Assembly: GCF_963675395.1 (NCBI RefSeq) | Contig: NZ_OY776222.1 | Span: 1,488,001-1,552,000, forward strand | DNA from: an uncultured Vibrio sp. | Lineage (GTDB): Bacteria > Pseudomonadota > Gammaproteobacteria > Enterobacterales > Vibrionaceae | DNA length: 64,000 bases | Direction: 5' to 3' | Shown: piece by piece, positions 53,461 through 62,851 of the stretch | Position numbering within the stretch: position 1 is the first letter of the stretch | Layout: the number at the start of each line of letters is the position of its first letter | Made by a program: the position numbers and the translations under genes | Notes under the pieces: generated by a model | What the model was told of the DNA's origin: nothing | Database searches by the model: none | Seen by the model: the letters and a program-made list of their open reading frames with translations, nothing else

Positions 53461-55089
53461 CTAAAGCCTAAATACGCCCATACGCACTTTTAAGTTATGA
53501 GCAAGACTACTTATTTGCTGACATGCGACTGCCGTTTGAGAGGCCCCTTCTGCCATTTCAGTCGAAGCACAATTGATATGCTCAACACTTCGATTTAACT
53601 CTTCTGAAACCGAGTTCTGCTCACTACATGCTGTGGCGATATGCGTACTCATTTGTGCGATATTGTCTACCGAGTGCTCAATTTTGTTGATTTGATTGCC
53701 TGCTTCATTCACCTGTTCAACACAAATCGAAATCCCTTCCTGACACTCTTTGCTCGATTGCCCCATTTTGCTGGTGTTTTGTTGCAGTTGACTCACGATA
53801 TCAATAATCTGGGAAGTTGAGTCTTGCGTACGCTGCGCTAACGAACGCACTTCATCCGCAACAACCGCGAACCCGCGACCTTGCTCTCCTGCCCTTGCCG
53901 CCTCGATCGCCGCATTGAGTGCCAATAAGTTTGTCTGTTCAGCGATACCACGTATGACATCGACGACAACATTAATATTGTTTGAACTAGATTCAAGCTC
54001 TTGTGCCAAATTATCTGAATTTTGAATCGATCCGGAAACTCTCTCTATCACCGTAATCGTTTGCTGCAACGTTTCGGTTCCCTGTTTTGCTACTTCCGCA
54101 GCGGAATACGCAGACGTCGCGCCAACCTCGGTATTTTGTGCCACTTCACTCACTGCAGCCTGCATTTCCGTCATCGCCGATGCGACAGAACTCAACTCGA
54201 GTTGTTGATTCTGCATACCTGATGCTGTCTGTGAAGAAATCGCACTGACTTCTTCTACCGCTGCGGTAAGCTGAATGGTTGAATCATTGATTTCAGAGAC
54301 TAGAGAGTGCAAATTTGCTTGCATGGTTCCAAGTGACTTAAGTAAGTTCCCTAGCTCATCTTTGGTTAACTCACTTTCATTTACCTCGTTGTTCAATTGA
54401 CCTTTAGCTATATTTGCAGCAAATTTCAACGCATGGTCAATCGGGCGACAAATCGCTCGAGACAGTAGCAAAGCAGATAAGATCATCACCGCTATAATAC
54501 TTAGCGCACCAATGCCTGCACTCAGTTGCGTTGCAGAAGCTTCTCTCCATACATCCTGACCAATTTGAACGACCGCTCGGTCATTCAGCGTCAAGGAGTC
54601 ATCTAAACTTTTCAGTGCCTTAGAGTAAGTAGGAAAGCTCGATAAAATCAGATCATTAGCACCTGCCGCATCACCTTCTTTTAACAGCCTATTATAAGGC
54701 TTGGTTTCGGTGATATATTGATTCCACGTTTCTTTAAATGTTTTAAAAGATGCCGTTTCTTGCTCATTCAGTTCTAACGCCTCATAAGCGGTGATACCCG
54801 ATTGAACGTCTTGACGCCATTGGTCAAGATCACTTAACCACTCACCTATTTGCGGGTTGTGACTGTTCGGCAGCAAAGAGAACTCATCTTTACGAATTTT
54901 TGTAATATCAACTTGGATGCCTTTCAAAAGCGCTACCGACGGTAAGCTCTTGTTCGTGAGAATATTAATATTTTTGTTTAATACCGATAAACTTTGCATC
55001 AATATGATTGACACTATCGCAAAAACTAGAAATACCGTCAGATAGCTCAACGATATTTTCTTAACAACACTTAGGTTCTTGATATTCAT
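53461..55089 (-). CDS. Methyl-accepting chemotaxis protein
   Basis: A 542-aa transmembrane chemoreceptor. A first helix spans about residues 10-30, a 4-helix-bundle sensing domain about 35-185, a second helix about 188-210, then HAMP and a signalling domain with the conserved tip [19 protein letters not shown] and [15 protein letters not shown]. The C-terminus ends RMGVFRL and has no CheR/CheB-binding pentapeptide. The ligand domain gives no clue to its stimulus. Confidence 0.92.
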   Translation of the reverse strand: MNIKNLSVVKKISLSYLTVFLVFAIVSIILMQSLSVLNKNINILTNKSLPSVALLKGIQVDITKIRKDEFSLLPNSHNPQIGEWLSDLDQWRQDVQSGITAYEALELNEQETASFKTFKETWNQYITETKPYNRLLKEGDAAGANDLILSSFPTYSKALKSLDDSLTLNDRAVVQIGQDVWREASATQLSAGIGALSIIAVMILSALLLSRAICRPIDHALKFAANIAKGQLNNEVNESELTKDELGNLLKSLGTMQANLHSLVSEINDSTIQLTAAVEEVSAISSQTASGMQNQQLELSSVASAMTEMQAAVSEVAQNTEVGATSAYSAAEVAKQGTETLQQTITVIERVSGSIQNSDNLAQELESSSNNINVVVDVIRGIAEQTNLLALNAAIEAARAGEQGRGFAVVADEVRSLAQRTQDSTSQIIDIVSQLQQNTSKMGQSSKECQEGISICVEQVNEAGNQINKIEHSVDNIAQMSTHIATACSEQNSVSEELNRSVEHINCASTEMAEGASQTAVACQQISSLAHNLKVRMGVFRL

Positions 55090-55292
55090 ACTTTCCTTAC
55101 GACAAACTTATCCATTATTTCATTTATATACACTTCCAATGTGCCTTTTTGTCAGTGCGTCTGCTTATTGATTAGCGCATAATCATTCTCAATTCATCGG
55201 CAATGCTGACAATATCTTAAGTATTAAATCGTATACCATTCTTCTCAGTTGTTAATGTTTAAGCGTAAGGTGTTGTATTAAAAATGATCTCT
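55090..55292. other. Upstream of the chemoreceptor and integrase stump
   Basis: About 200 bases of non-coding sequence. The left part holds the promoter and leader of the chemoreceptor; nothing else was recognised. Confidence 0.4.
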
Positions 55293-55418
55293 ATGGTGAA
55301 CTCGATTTTACGCAACGTACTTGGCCATGCGGATATCTCGATGACCATGCGCTACGCGCATTTCGCACCCGATCATTTATCTGAGGCGATTACCCGCAAC
55401 CCTCTCAGCAATTTATAG
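55293..55418 (+). pseudogene. C-terminal stump of a tyrosine recombinase (integrase)
   Basis: Forty-one codons read LRNVLGHADISMTMRYAHFA and PDHLSEAITRNPLSNL then stop: the end of a phage-type integrase, including the His-x-x-Arg segment LGHADISMTMRYAH and the catalytic Tyr in MRYAH. No upstream integrase domain is present in frame. It marks the right end of the accessory region and an old integration event next to guaC. Confidence 0.8.
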
Positions 55419-55482
55419 CCCGTCACCACAAAATTTTTTATAGCTCTGTCGCCACTTCGTCGCCACTAGACAAATTTAGGGC

Positions 55483-55508
55483 AAAAAAAGAGCCGCTAAA
55501 TGCGGCTC
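55483..55508 (-). terminator. Terminator of guaC
   Basis: The stem GAGCCGC / GCGGCTC is followed on the minus strand by a run of seven T, 33 bases after the guaC stop. Confidence 0.85.
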
Positions 55509-55541
55509 TCAATTATTCGAATTTTCCGATATTCAGTCGAC

Positions 55542-56585
55542 TTACTCTTTACCGAATACGTTGTTCTCTTGTTCTTGTACGCGGATGAACGTCGTGCGCT
55601 TGGTTAGCTCTTTAAGCTTTGCTGCGCCTACGTAGGTACAGGTTGAACGTACGCCGCCGAGGATATCTGAGATAGTACCGTGAACACTACCACGGTATGG
55701 CAATAGTACGGTTTTACCTTCAGCTGCGCGGTACTTAGCCACACCACCTGAGTGCTTGTCCATCGCCGACTGAGAAGACATGCCGTAGAATTTCATGAAG
55801 GTTTTGCCATCTTTCTCGATAACTTCACCGCCTGACTCTTCATGACCTGCTAACATACCGCCAAGCATAACGAAGTCTGCACCGCCACCGAATGCTTTAG
55901 AAACATCACCCGCGCATGAGCAACCACCATCACCAATGATCATACCGCCAAGACCGTGCGCCGCATCACCACACTCAATAATTGCAGAAAGCTGTGGGTA
56001 ACCAACACCGGTTTTAACGCGTGTCGTACATACTGAGCCTGGACCGATGCCCACTTTAACGATGTCTGCACCAGCAAGAATCAACTCTTCACACATGTCG
56101 CCAGTAACAACATTACCGGCAGAGATAACTTTGTCTGGGAATTCTGCTCGTACGCGTTCTACATACTCGACTAAGTGCTCTGAGTAACCATTTGCGATAT
56201 CAACACAGATGAAAATGAACTCGTCTGAAAGCGCCATGATGTCTTTGGTTTTTTGGAAGTCCACATCAGACGTACCAGTAGACACCATCACGTTGTTTAG
56301 CGTTGCTTTGTCTGCTGATTTCGCGAACTCAGCCCAATCATCTACTGTGTAGTGCTTGTGCACTGCTGTCATTACACCATGCTCAGCTAACGCGGTGGCC
56401 ATTTCAAAGCTACCTACAGAATCCATATTAGCAGCAATTACAGGCACACCAGACCATTGACGACCACTATGCTTGAATGTAAAATCGCGGGTTAAATTTA
56501 CTTGAGAACGGCTTTTAAGGGTAGAACGTTTCGGGCGAAACAGTACATCTTTGAAACCTAACTTAAGTTCTTGTTCGATACGCAT
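55542..56585 (-). CDS. guaC: GMP reductase
   Basis: NADPH-dependent GMP reductase making IMP from GMP, a purine salvage step. The 347-aa product belongs to the IMPDH/GMPR family: [40 protein letters not shown] with the catalytic Cys, [17 protein letters not shown] and [17 protein letters not shown]. The closing ECS-like region [12 protein letters not shown] is short and normal. Long 5' leader with a hairpin at its start (see separate entry). Confidence 0.95.
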   Translation of the reverse strand: MRIEQELKLGFKDVLFRPKRSTLKSRSQVNLTRDFTFKHSGRQWSGVPVIAANMDSVGSFEMATALAEHGVMTAVHKHYTVDDWAEFAKSADKATLNNVMVSTGTSDVDFQKTKDIMALSDEFIFICVDIANGYSEHLVEYVERVRAEFPDKVISAGNVVTGDMCEELILAGADIVKVGIGPGSVCTTRVKTGVGYPQLSAIIECGDAAHGLGGMIIGDGGCSCAGDVSKAFGGGADFVMLGGMLAGHEESGGEVIEKDGKTFMKFYGMSSQSAMDKHSGGVAKYRAAEGKTVLLPYRGSVHGTISDILGGVRSTCTYVGAAKLKELTKRTTFIRVQEQENNVFGKE

Positions 56586-56680
56586 TGTGTAATTCCTTGA
56601 TTCATATATCTATGTGTCATCTCAGAGTGCGTAGTGAAGTCGTTGGCAGACGAGTTCACTGTTCTTCGGACACAAAAAAA

Positions 56681-56708
56681 CCGGAGCGTTGGCAGACGCT
56701 CCGGTTTT
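56681..56708 (-). promoter_or_regulatory. Terminator-like hairpin at the 5' end of the guaC transcript
   Basis: On the minus strand, CCGGAGCGTCTGCCAACGCTCCGG forms a perfect 9-base stem with a 6-base loop and is flanked by AAAA before and seven T after. The promoter predicted upstream places the start of transcription at about 56706, so the hairpin begins within a few bases of the transcript start, about 95 bases before the guaC ATG. It could attenuate, pause or protect the transcript. Confidence 0.7.
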
Positions 56709-56712
56709 CAGC

Positions 56713-56740
56713 ATTATAGGCTGTGATTTATTTCCTACAA
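56713..56740 (-). promoter_or_regulatory. Predicted sigma-70 promoter of guaC
   Basis: On the minus strand TTGTAG (56740-56735) and TATAAT (56718-56713) are separated by 16 bases, giving a predicted start at about 56706. Confidence 0.65.
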
Positions 56741-56997
56741 GTCTGATATTTGAATTTTTTTTGTGTTACCATCTTGATAATCGCATATCAAAAACACCTC
56801 TCAAACCATCAAATCTTTTTCTTATTTAACAATTTCAACAAGTTAAGCTGACGCAGCTCTCAAACGATTGCGCAAACCGTTGCTTCGCAATATCCAAGTT
56901 CACGCGCTTCATATCTCAATTACGCAAAAGAAGGTTCGATTTACGCCCTCTTATCTATGTTGAGAAAGTGAAATCTTCAGGAATTCAACGCCAATTT

Positions 56998-58524
56998 TCA
57001 TGGATTTATGGCAACTCGGAGCGTCTCTACGACATCACTGGCTAATAAACCACGCTCTCCATATTGACCCGCATTGATATCCGCCGCGTGGCTATGAATC
57101 ATCACGCCTAATCTGGCTGCGATAGAGATTGGTATGCCCTTCGCCAACAAGGCACCAATGACACCAGACAATACATCTCCCATTCCTCCACTTGCCATGC
57201 CTGGGTTACCAGCGAGGCATACATACATCCGAATACCATCATAAATGAGAGTACCTGCCCCCTTCAGCACAACAACCCCACCAAAGCGTTCGTGCAATTG
57301 GCGAGCGGCTGAATACCGGTCACGTTCAACGTCTTGCGTGGTAACATTTAACAAACGCGCGGCCTCACCCGGATGTGGTGTCATCACACGTTGATTGTCA
57401 CACACTAATGTTCCGTCATAACGCTGGCTGAGCATCGCCAATATATTTAACCCGTCAGCATCAACGACTTTCGGTTTATGCGGCTGTGACAAATATTGAT
57501 AAGCTTGATAGGCCCATTCATCATCGCCAAACCCAGGGCCAAACACGAACGCATCCGCCCAGCGAATTCGCTTAGTCAGTTCATTTTCGGTATCCCTCAA
57601 TTCATCCGCCGTGAGACTTTGACTCATCACTTCTGGGCAGGCTATTTGTAAGGGCATCAAGCTAGTTGGATGTGTAATCCCGGCAGTCAATCCAGATCCA
57701 CTGCGTACAGCAGCCGAAGCGCAGAAACGAATGGCGCCAGACATACCGAGATTGCCTCCGACGCAAAGCAATTTACCGTTATCGCCTTTATGAGCGGTTG
57801 GTTTTTGTGCAGGTAAAAGCCGTGGTATGACTTTGTTATCGATGCCTAGAGCACTCTCTTCTTCTATCGATTCGAATTCCACGTTGACGCCCAAGCCACA
57901 AAAGTGTAATTCACCAACATGATCTCTCGCTCGGGCGGTAACTAAACCTTGTTTGACACCAATAAAAGTAACGGTGTGGTTTGCATAAATCGCATCACCC
58001 AATACAGCTCCGGTGTTGGCGCATAAACCGGAGGGAATATCGACCGCTATTACAGGGCAACGAATCTGGTTAATTTGTTCTATATACCGGCGATACTCTT
58101 TTCTAACTTCACCACTCAAACCGGTTCCCAGCATTGCATCAATGATGACATCCGCTTCAAGTAACGCCGTGTTCCAGTCATCCCAACTGCTATTTTGGCC
58201 ATCGACAGTTTGCCAATCTTCGTAAGCATAGCGTGCATCACCAGTGAGTGAAGTCGCATCTCCTAACTGAAAAACGTTCACATTGAGCTGTGCTTGCTTA
58301 GCAAGAGACGCAAAGATATAACCATCTCCGCCATTATTTCCCTTGCCGCAAACGACCAATACATTCTTTACTCTGGGATAGAGATGCAGAAAGTGCTCGT
58401 AAACGGCCATCCCAGCTCTTTGCATCAAGCTATACATTGAAACACCAGCCATCTGTGCAGCAATGACTTCGCTATTTTTGACTTGTTCTGCTGTATAGAG
58501 TTTTAAAGCAAGATTAAAGTCCAT
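56998..58524 (-). CDS. nnr: Bifunctional NAD(P)H-hydrate epimerase/dehydratase
   Basis: Repairs damaged NAD(P)HX. The first about 215 residues are the epimerase domain (VCGKGNNGGDGYIFASLAKQ) and the rest the ADP-dependent dehydratase domain with FVFGPGFGDDE, VVVLKGAGTLIYDG and the glycine-rich GMASGGMGDVLSGVIGALLA. I start at ATG 58524, giving 508 aa, because the preceding 18 codons are hydrophobic and not conserved; ATG 58530 is equally possible. Length matches E. coli NnrD/YjeF fusion. Not linked to tsaE here. Confidence 0.92.
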   Translation of the reverse strand: MDFNLALKLYTAEQVKNSEVIAAQMAGVSMYSLMQRAGMAVYEHFLHLYPRVKNVLVVCGKGNNGGDGYIFASLAKQAQLNVNVFQLGDATSLTGDARYAYEDWQTVDGQNSSWDDWNTALLEADVIIDAMLGTGLSGEVRKEYRRYIEQINQIRCPVIAVDIPSGLCANTGAVLGDAIYANHTVTFIGVKQGLVTARARDHVGELHFCGLGVNVEFESIEEESALGIDNKVIPRLLPAQKPTAHKGDNGKLLCVGGNLGMSGAIRFCASAAVRSGSGLTAGITHPTSLMPLQIACPEVMSQSLTADELRDTENELTKRIRWADAFVFGPGFGDDEWAYQAYQYLSQPHKPKVVDADGLNILAMLSQRYDGTLVCDNQRVMTPHPGEAARLLNVTTQDVERDRYSAARQLHERFGGVVVLKGAGTLIYDGIRMYVCLAGNPGMASGGMGDVLSGVIGALLAKGIPISIAARLGVMIHSHAADINAGQYGERGLLASDVVETLRVAINP

Positions 58525-58618
58525 AATCATATTCTTCGTAACAAGCACACCAAATAAGTATACAAAAAAGGCACCCAATTTGGATGCCTATTACAATTTT
58601 TGATGTCACTAGGGTTCT

Positions 58619-59527
58619 CTATGGTACACCATGCCCTTTAGATGCAACCCAAACGCGATACCATTGTTCACGAGTCAACTCGATATTCAGTGCTTCGACA
58701 GCAGTTTGAACACGCTCAATTTTACCAGAACCAATGATTGGGATTGGCTTAGATGGCAGACGACGTACCCAAGCGTAAATCACCTGATCAATACTGTCCG
58801 CACCAACTTCCTCGCGAATTGCTTCTAGTTCGTTACGTACGCGAACCGCCTGCTCACTGTCGCCGCTAAAAATAGAGCCGCCCCCCAAGCAAGACCACGC
58901 CATTGGACGCGTGCGTAACATTTGCATCTGATCCAGCGTGCCATCGTGGGCAACCTCAAAGTTAAGCGGATTGATCTCGACTTGGTTTGTCACTAGGGGT
59001 TTACCCAGGCGAGATTGCAACAACTCAAACTGACGGGGCGTAAAGTTGGAAACACCAAAATGCTTCACTTTACCCACTTTATGCAGTTCAGAAAACGCTT
59101 CTGCCACTTCGTCCGCGTTCATCAAAACGTCAGGGCGATGAATCAGCAGCACGTCGATTTCATTTACATTTAGACGCTCAAGCGAGTTGTTCACAGATTG
59201 GTAAATGTGTGCTGAACTTGTGTCGTAATGGTTGATTTTACGCTCGGGTGTTTTATCACCACATAAGTTGATATCACACTTGGTTACGATCTGAATTTGA
59301 TCACGAACGCTTTTATCCAACGTTAACGCTTCGCCAAACAGCGCTTCACACTCGTAGTTACCATAAATGTCGGCGTGATCAACCGTTGTAATACCTAGTT
59401 CCACATGTTGCTTAAGGAAGGTCAAGCGCTCTTGAGCCGTCATTCCCCAATCCACTGTGCGCCAATACCCTTGAACCAGTTCTGAAAATTCTGGGCCACT
59501 TGGTGCAGTTACAACTTTTGCAACCAT
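58619..59527 (-). CDS. Aldo/keto reductase (YdhF-like)
   Basis: NADPH-dependent oxidoreductase of 302 aa. The catalytic tetrad can be placed: Asp and Tyr in TTVDHADIYGNYECEALFG, Lys in IVTKCDINLCG and His in DVLLIHRPDVL. The C-terminal GSGKIERVQTAVEAL is the usual NADP-phosphate region. It is close in length and motifs to E. coli YdhF. Substrate unknown; a stand-alone gene divergent from an XRE regulator. Confidence 0.88.
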   Translation of the reverse strand: MVAKVVTAPSGPEFSELVQGYWRTVDWGMTAQERLTFLKQHVELGITTVDHADIYGNYECEALFGEALTLDKSVRDQIQIVTKCDINLCGDKTPERKINHYDTSSAHIYQSVNNSLERLNVNEIDVLLIHRPDVLMNADEVAEAFSELHKVGKVKHFGVSNFTPRQFELLQSRLGKPLVTNQVEINPLNFEVAHDGTLDQMQMLRTRPMAWSCLGGGSIFSGDSEQAVRVRNELEAIREEVGADSIDQVIYAWVRRLPSKPIPIIGSGKIERVQTAVEALNIELTREQWYRVWVASKGHGVP

Positions 59528-59622
59528 TGGTTTTCTCCTTTAATTGATCTGCTTTCATCCTAGTCTTGTTTTCGCACGGTCTCAACGGATAAACTTTCGT
59601 AATTCGAACTGGAGTACGAAAT

Positions 59623-60048
59623 ATGTCTTTTGCCCAACGATTATCTATTTTAATAGGTGAAGAAAGCATCAGTGGCTTTGCGCGACGCGTTGATGTCTCG
59701 GAAGCGTTGATCCGAAAATATTTAAAAGGTAGTGAACCGAGCTTAACCAAAGCGAATCAAATTGCGATGCGAGCAAACTGCTCTCTTGAATGGTTGGCAA
59801 CGGGCTGCGGCTATCTTTATCGCCACGCTGAAGTTGTGGATTTGGAGGCGTATAAGCTCGCTTTCCAATACGTGATGAATGACTCTTTGCCAGAAGATAA
59901 ACAAGAGCAGCACCGTAAACTCATCGCGGGGTACCAGTACCTGCGCTCGCACAAAAAAGCGGATGGCTTTTTAGATGAGTCGGCAATGGCAACGTTTCTC
60001 TCATTGCACCATGAAACGAAAAAGCATCACGACCCTAAAATCGTCTAA
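59623..60048 (+). CDS. XRE/CI-type DNA-binding protein
   Basis: A 141-aa helix-turn-helix protein. Residues about 8-45 form the HTH (SISGFARRVDVSEALIRKYL, GSEPSLTKANQIAMRANCS). A C-terminal region with EDKQEQHRKLIAGYQYLRSH is helical, possibly for dimerisation. It resembles short phage-like repressors and may control the divergent aldo/keto reductase. The last 14 bases overlap, in convergent orientation, with the next gene. Confidence 0.8.
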   Translation: MSFAQRLSILIGEESISGFARRVDVSEALIRKYLKGSEPSLTKANQIAMRANCSLEWLATGCGYLYRHAEVVDLEAYKLAFQYVMNDSLPEDKQEQHRKLIAGYQYLRSHKKADGFLDESAMATFLSLHHETKKHHDPKIV

Positions 60049-60616
60049 CCTGTAGCGTAATCATTTCACCATCACTACTCAGCAACACTTGCAAACTCGG
60101 AGAGGTCACCTGAAACTCACTGGATCTTACCCACTGTATTGTTCTACTGGCTTCTGGAGGGTAACGATTCATCATTAAGATGACTTCTTTATCAACGTCT
60201 TCTGCTGACTGCTGTTTAAGTGAGCGAAGCACATCATATTCTTCGTCATCAAAATGGATACTTCTCATCACAAAGCCATCTTTTCTTAAACTGAGGATCA
60301 AGTCGTTCCAGTTCTGCCATTGGTATTCGACCATAAAAACAAAATCAACGGTTCCCTGGCGTAAATTAACTTCACCATATAGCGGTTGGTGGTAGTAGTT
60401 GAATTCGTCTAGACAAAACGTACCGACCATGGGCTCTGAGTTGCTCCATTCGCTATCACACGGATACCAAAGCCCACCAGTCCGAATAGTGATCTTTACC
60501 TGATTCAACGGTTGTTCGGACAGCACCATTTGCCACCAGCTATTATCTGATGCCAAGGCGGAGTTCGAAAACAGAACACTAAAAGTAGAAAGTAATAAAA
60601 TAGATAAGTAACGCAT
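60035..60616 (-). CDS. Secreted protein of unknown function
   Basis: A 193-aa protein with the signal peptide MRYLSILLLSTFSVLFSNSA. The mature part has two cysteines (WYPCDSEW and GTFCLDEF) and many aromatic residues, ending QVLLSSDGEMITLQVRRF. No family recognised. The 3' ends of this gene and the XRE gene overlap by 14 bases. Confidence 0.72.
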   Translation of the reverse strand: MRYLSILLLSTFSVLFSNSALASDNSWWQMVLSEQPLNQVKITIRTGGLWYPCDSEWSNSEPMVGTFCLDEFNYYHQPLYGEVNLRQGTVDFVFMVEYQWQNWNDLILSLRKDGFVMRSIHFDDEEYDVLRSLKQQSAEDVDKEVILMMNRYPPEASRTIQWVRSSEFQVTSPSLQVLLSSDGEMITLQVRRF

Positions 60617-61120
60617 CTGGTTTTTTCAAGGCAGCAACAGTTGACGAAACGTTAACGTGGAAGAAAAATTTTTCAAGTGGGGAGCGATGATTGAACTCAT
60701 GCTAGCCATAGGAAACAACCATTAAGAAGGCGCACGTTACAAGTGCGCCTCTACCTCGTTACTCAATCGTGAGTTTGCGAATCGGGAAGTCTATAGCTGC
60801 ATCCCAAACTTAAAACGAGGAATTACCGTAGGGTTTGAATCCATCCAAATTGTGAGTAAAACGTCACGTCCCTCCTTTTGAAGCAGTCATGTTGCTTTAC
60901 ACTTAAAGCATGGTTCATTTTTGTCAGAAAACAAGGTTTCTCCGTAAAAAAACCACACCAGATATGAAATCAATAGTACAACATTCGCGAATGCTATCCA
61001 GGCCGAATCTTTGAGCCACCAATAGTGGAAAGCTAAATTGCAACTTTGCTGATTAGGTCTAGACTCTTCCGGGCGTATAATTTCCTCCGTCCCTTCAAAT
61101 AGAAACAGGAGAAACCGTTA
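60617..61120. other. Intergenic region before clcA
   Basis: About 500 bases. A hairpin GGCGCAC / GTGCGCC lies at 60729-60749. On the minus strand a frame from 61085 to a stop at 60887 reads LAFHYWWLKDSAWIAFANVV, IAFANVVLLISYLVWFFYGE and DKNEPCFKCKAT, which looks protein-like but has no usable start codon. It may be a decayed small membrane protein gene. Confidence 0.45.
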
Positions 61121-62524
61121 ATGACCAAGAGAGAGAGAATTGTGAAGTCTGTGTTAGCGCACGTACCGAAAGATGCGATTAACCAGTTTATCTCTCGAGG
61201 GTCGACACCAATATCGGTTTTGTTAATGGCCGCTGTTGTAGGCATACTCGCGGGCATCGTAGGGACCTACTTTGAGCATGCCGTCCACCTTGTTTCAGAA
61301 ACTCGTACTGAATGGTTAAAAAGTGAAATAGGTAGCATGCTTCCGTTATGGCTTGCGGCTGTTCTAATTAGTGCGTCTTTGGCTTTTGTCGGCTACTACC
61401 TTGTTCACCGTTTTGCACCAGAAGCAGCAGGCTCAGGTATTCCTGAAATAGAAGGCGCGATGGACAACATCCGCCCGGTACGTTGGTGGCGTGTGCTACC
61501 CGTTAAGTTTTTTGGCGGTATGGGTGCGCTTGGTTCTGGTATGGTGTTAGGTCGTGAGGGTCCTACGGTACAAATGGGTGGCGCAGTTGGTCGTATGGTC
61601 ACCGACATATTTCGCGTAAAAGATGACGACACACGTCATTCTCTGCTTGCGTCTGGTGCAGCTGGCGGGTTGGCAGCAGCATTTAATGCACCATTAGCTG
61701 GCATCATGTTTGTCGTTGAGGAGATGCGACCTCAATTTCGCTATTCATTAATTTCCATTCGTGCAGTGATCATCTCAGCCATCATGGCCAACATTGTGTT
61801 TCGAGCAATTAACGGCCAAGACGCCGTGATCACTATGCCTCAATATCAGCCACCAGCACTGCAATCACTGTGGCTGTTTCTGCTACTCGGCGCTCTATTT
61901 GGCATATTTGGGGTTATCTTTAATAAACTGATCACCATTGCGCAGGATAGCTTTGTCGCCATTCACAAAAACGATCGTAAGCGCTATCTCATTACAGGAT
62001 CGATTCTAGGTGGCATTTTCGGCTTGCTGCTCTTATACGTCCCACAATTGACGGGTGGCGGCATCGCGCTCATCCCCGACGTAACCAACGGCAACTACTC
62101 CATCACACTGTTAGTTCTGCTGTTTGTTGGCCGTGTTGTTACAACATTACTTTGTTTTGGCTCTGGTGCGCCTGGCGGTATTTTCGCACCAATGCTCGCA
62201 TTGGGCACCTTGTTTGGTTATGCATTTGGTGCGAGTGCCGAAGTGTTACTACCTAACCTTACTATTGAGCCGGGGATGTTTGCGATCGCAGGTATGGGCG
62301 CTTTATTTGCAGCGACAGTGCGCGCTCCCATAACAGGTATTCTGCTTGTTATTGAGATGACCAATAACTACTACCTTATTTTACCGCTTATCATTACCTG
62401 TCTGGGTGCTGTTATTATTGCGCAGTTACTTGGTGGTCAACCAATATACAGCCAGTTACTTCGTCGTACGCTTAAAAATGACAAGCTACGTCAACAAGAT
62501 CTACCTGAAAATCAAGCATCTTAA
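61121..62524 (+). CDS. clcA: H+/Cl- exchange transporter ClcA
   Basis: CLC-type antiporter of 467 aa exchanging two chloride for one proton in the inner membrane. The family marks are AAGSGIPEIEG, VLGREGPTVQMGGAVGR (the gating Glu in GREGP), and GAPGGIFAPMLALGTLFGY with the chloride-site region; the acid-response role in enterobacteria is known. A 9-base stem (CGCTCCAAA / TTTGGAGCG at 62542-62582) follows the stop. Confidence 0.95.
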   Translation: MTKRERIVKSVLAHVPKDAINQFISRGSTPISVLLMAAVVGILAGIVGTYFEHAVHLVSETRTEWLKSEIGSMLPLWLAAVLISASLAFVGYYLVHRFAPEAAGSGIPEIEGAMDNIRPVRWWRVLPVKFFGGMGALGSGMVLGREGPTVQMGGAVGRMVTDIFRVKDDDTRHSLLASGAAGGLAAAFNAPLAGIMFVVEEMRPQFRYSLISIRAVIISAIMANIVFRAINGQDAVITMPQYQPPALQSLWLFLLLGALFGIFGVIFNKLITIAQDSFVAIHKNDRKRYLITGSILGGIFGLLLLYVPQLTGGGIALIPDVTNGNYSITLLVLLFVGRVVTTLLCFGSGAPGGIFAPMLALGTLFGYAFGASAEVLLPNLTIEPGMFAIAGMGALFAATVRAPITGILLVIEMTNNYYLILPLIITCLGAVIIAQLLGGQPIYSQLLRRTLKNDKLRQQDLPENQAS

Positions 62525-62541
62525 GCTTTAAGATCCCTGTT

Positions 62542-62582
62542 CGCTCCAAATAATCTTTTATCTATAAAGGTGGTTTGGAGCG
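62542..62582 (+). terminator. Hairpin after clcA
   Basis: CGCTCCAAA / TTTGGAGCG has a 23-base loop and lies 17 bases after clcA. No T run follows, so termination is not certain. Confidence 0.4.
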
Positions 62583-62851
62583 GTTTACCTTCTAGTTTTA
62601 CATCTTTTACCAAATATTCGATACCAAACTCACAAAATTGCCATTCTATGTTCGTTCCCCCTATACCTTTATGAGTAACTACCAATAAAACTTGCTAGTA
62701 TTCGCGCCTGATAGAGCAATTGTTCCATGACTTGTGGCTTTATTTATTCTGTTCAATATATAGACAGCACGATGTTTTTTTCAGGTAAATATTTTCAGCA
62801 AGTCAGGCTGGTATTAAAGTTTCATACGTATAGAATTATTTCGGAGTAGAT
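62583..62851. other. Leader of the TDT gene
   Basis: Non-coding stretch with no visible gene; the last 15 bases carry a GGAG-type ribosome site. Confidence 0.4.

Larger units (their letters stand above)
56586..56997. other. guaC leader and intergenic region
   Basis: The minus-strand gap of 412 bases before guaC. It contains the promoter and the terminator-like hairpin described separately. The outer part up to nnr holds nothing recognisable except a weak PurR-like pattern that I rejected. Confidence 0.5.

Noticed and set aside
56870..56885. PurR-like sequence far upstream of guaC
   Set aside because: It matches 12 of 16 bases but the central symmetry is broken, and it lies about 130 bases upstream of the predicted promoter.
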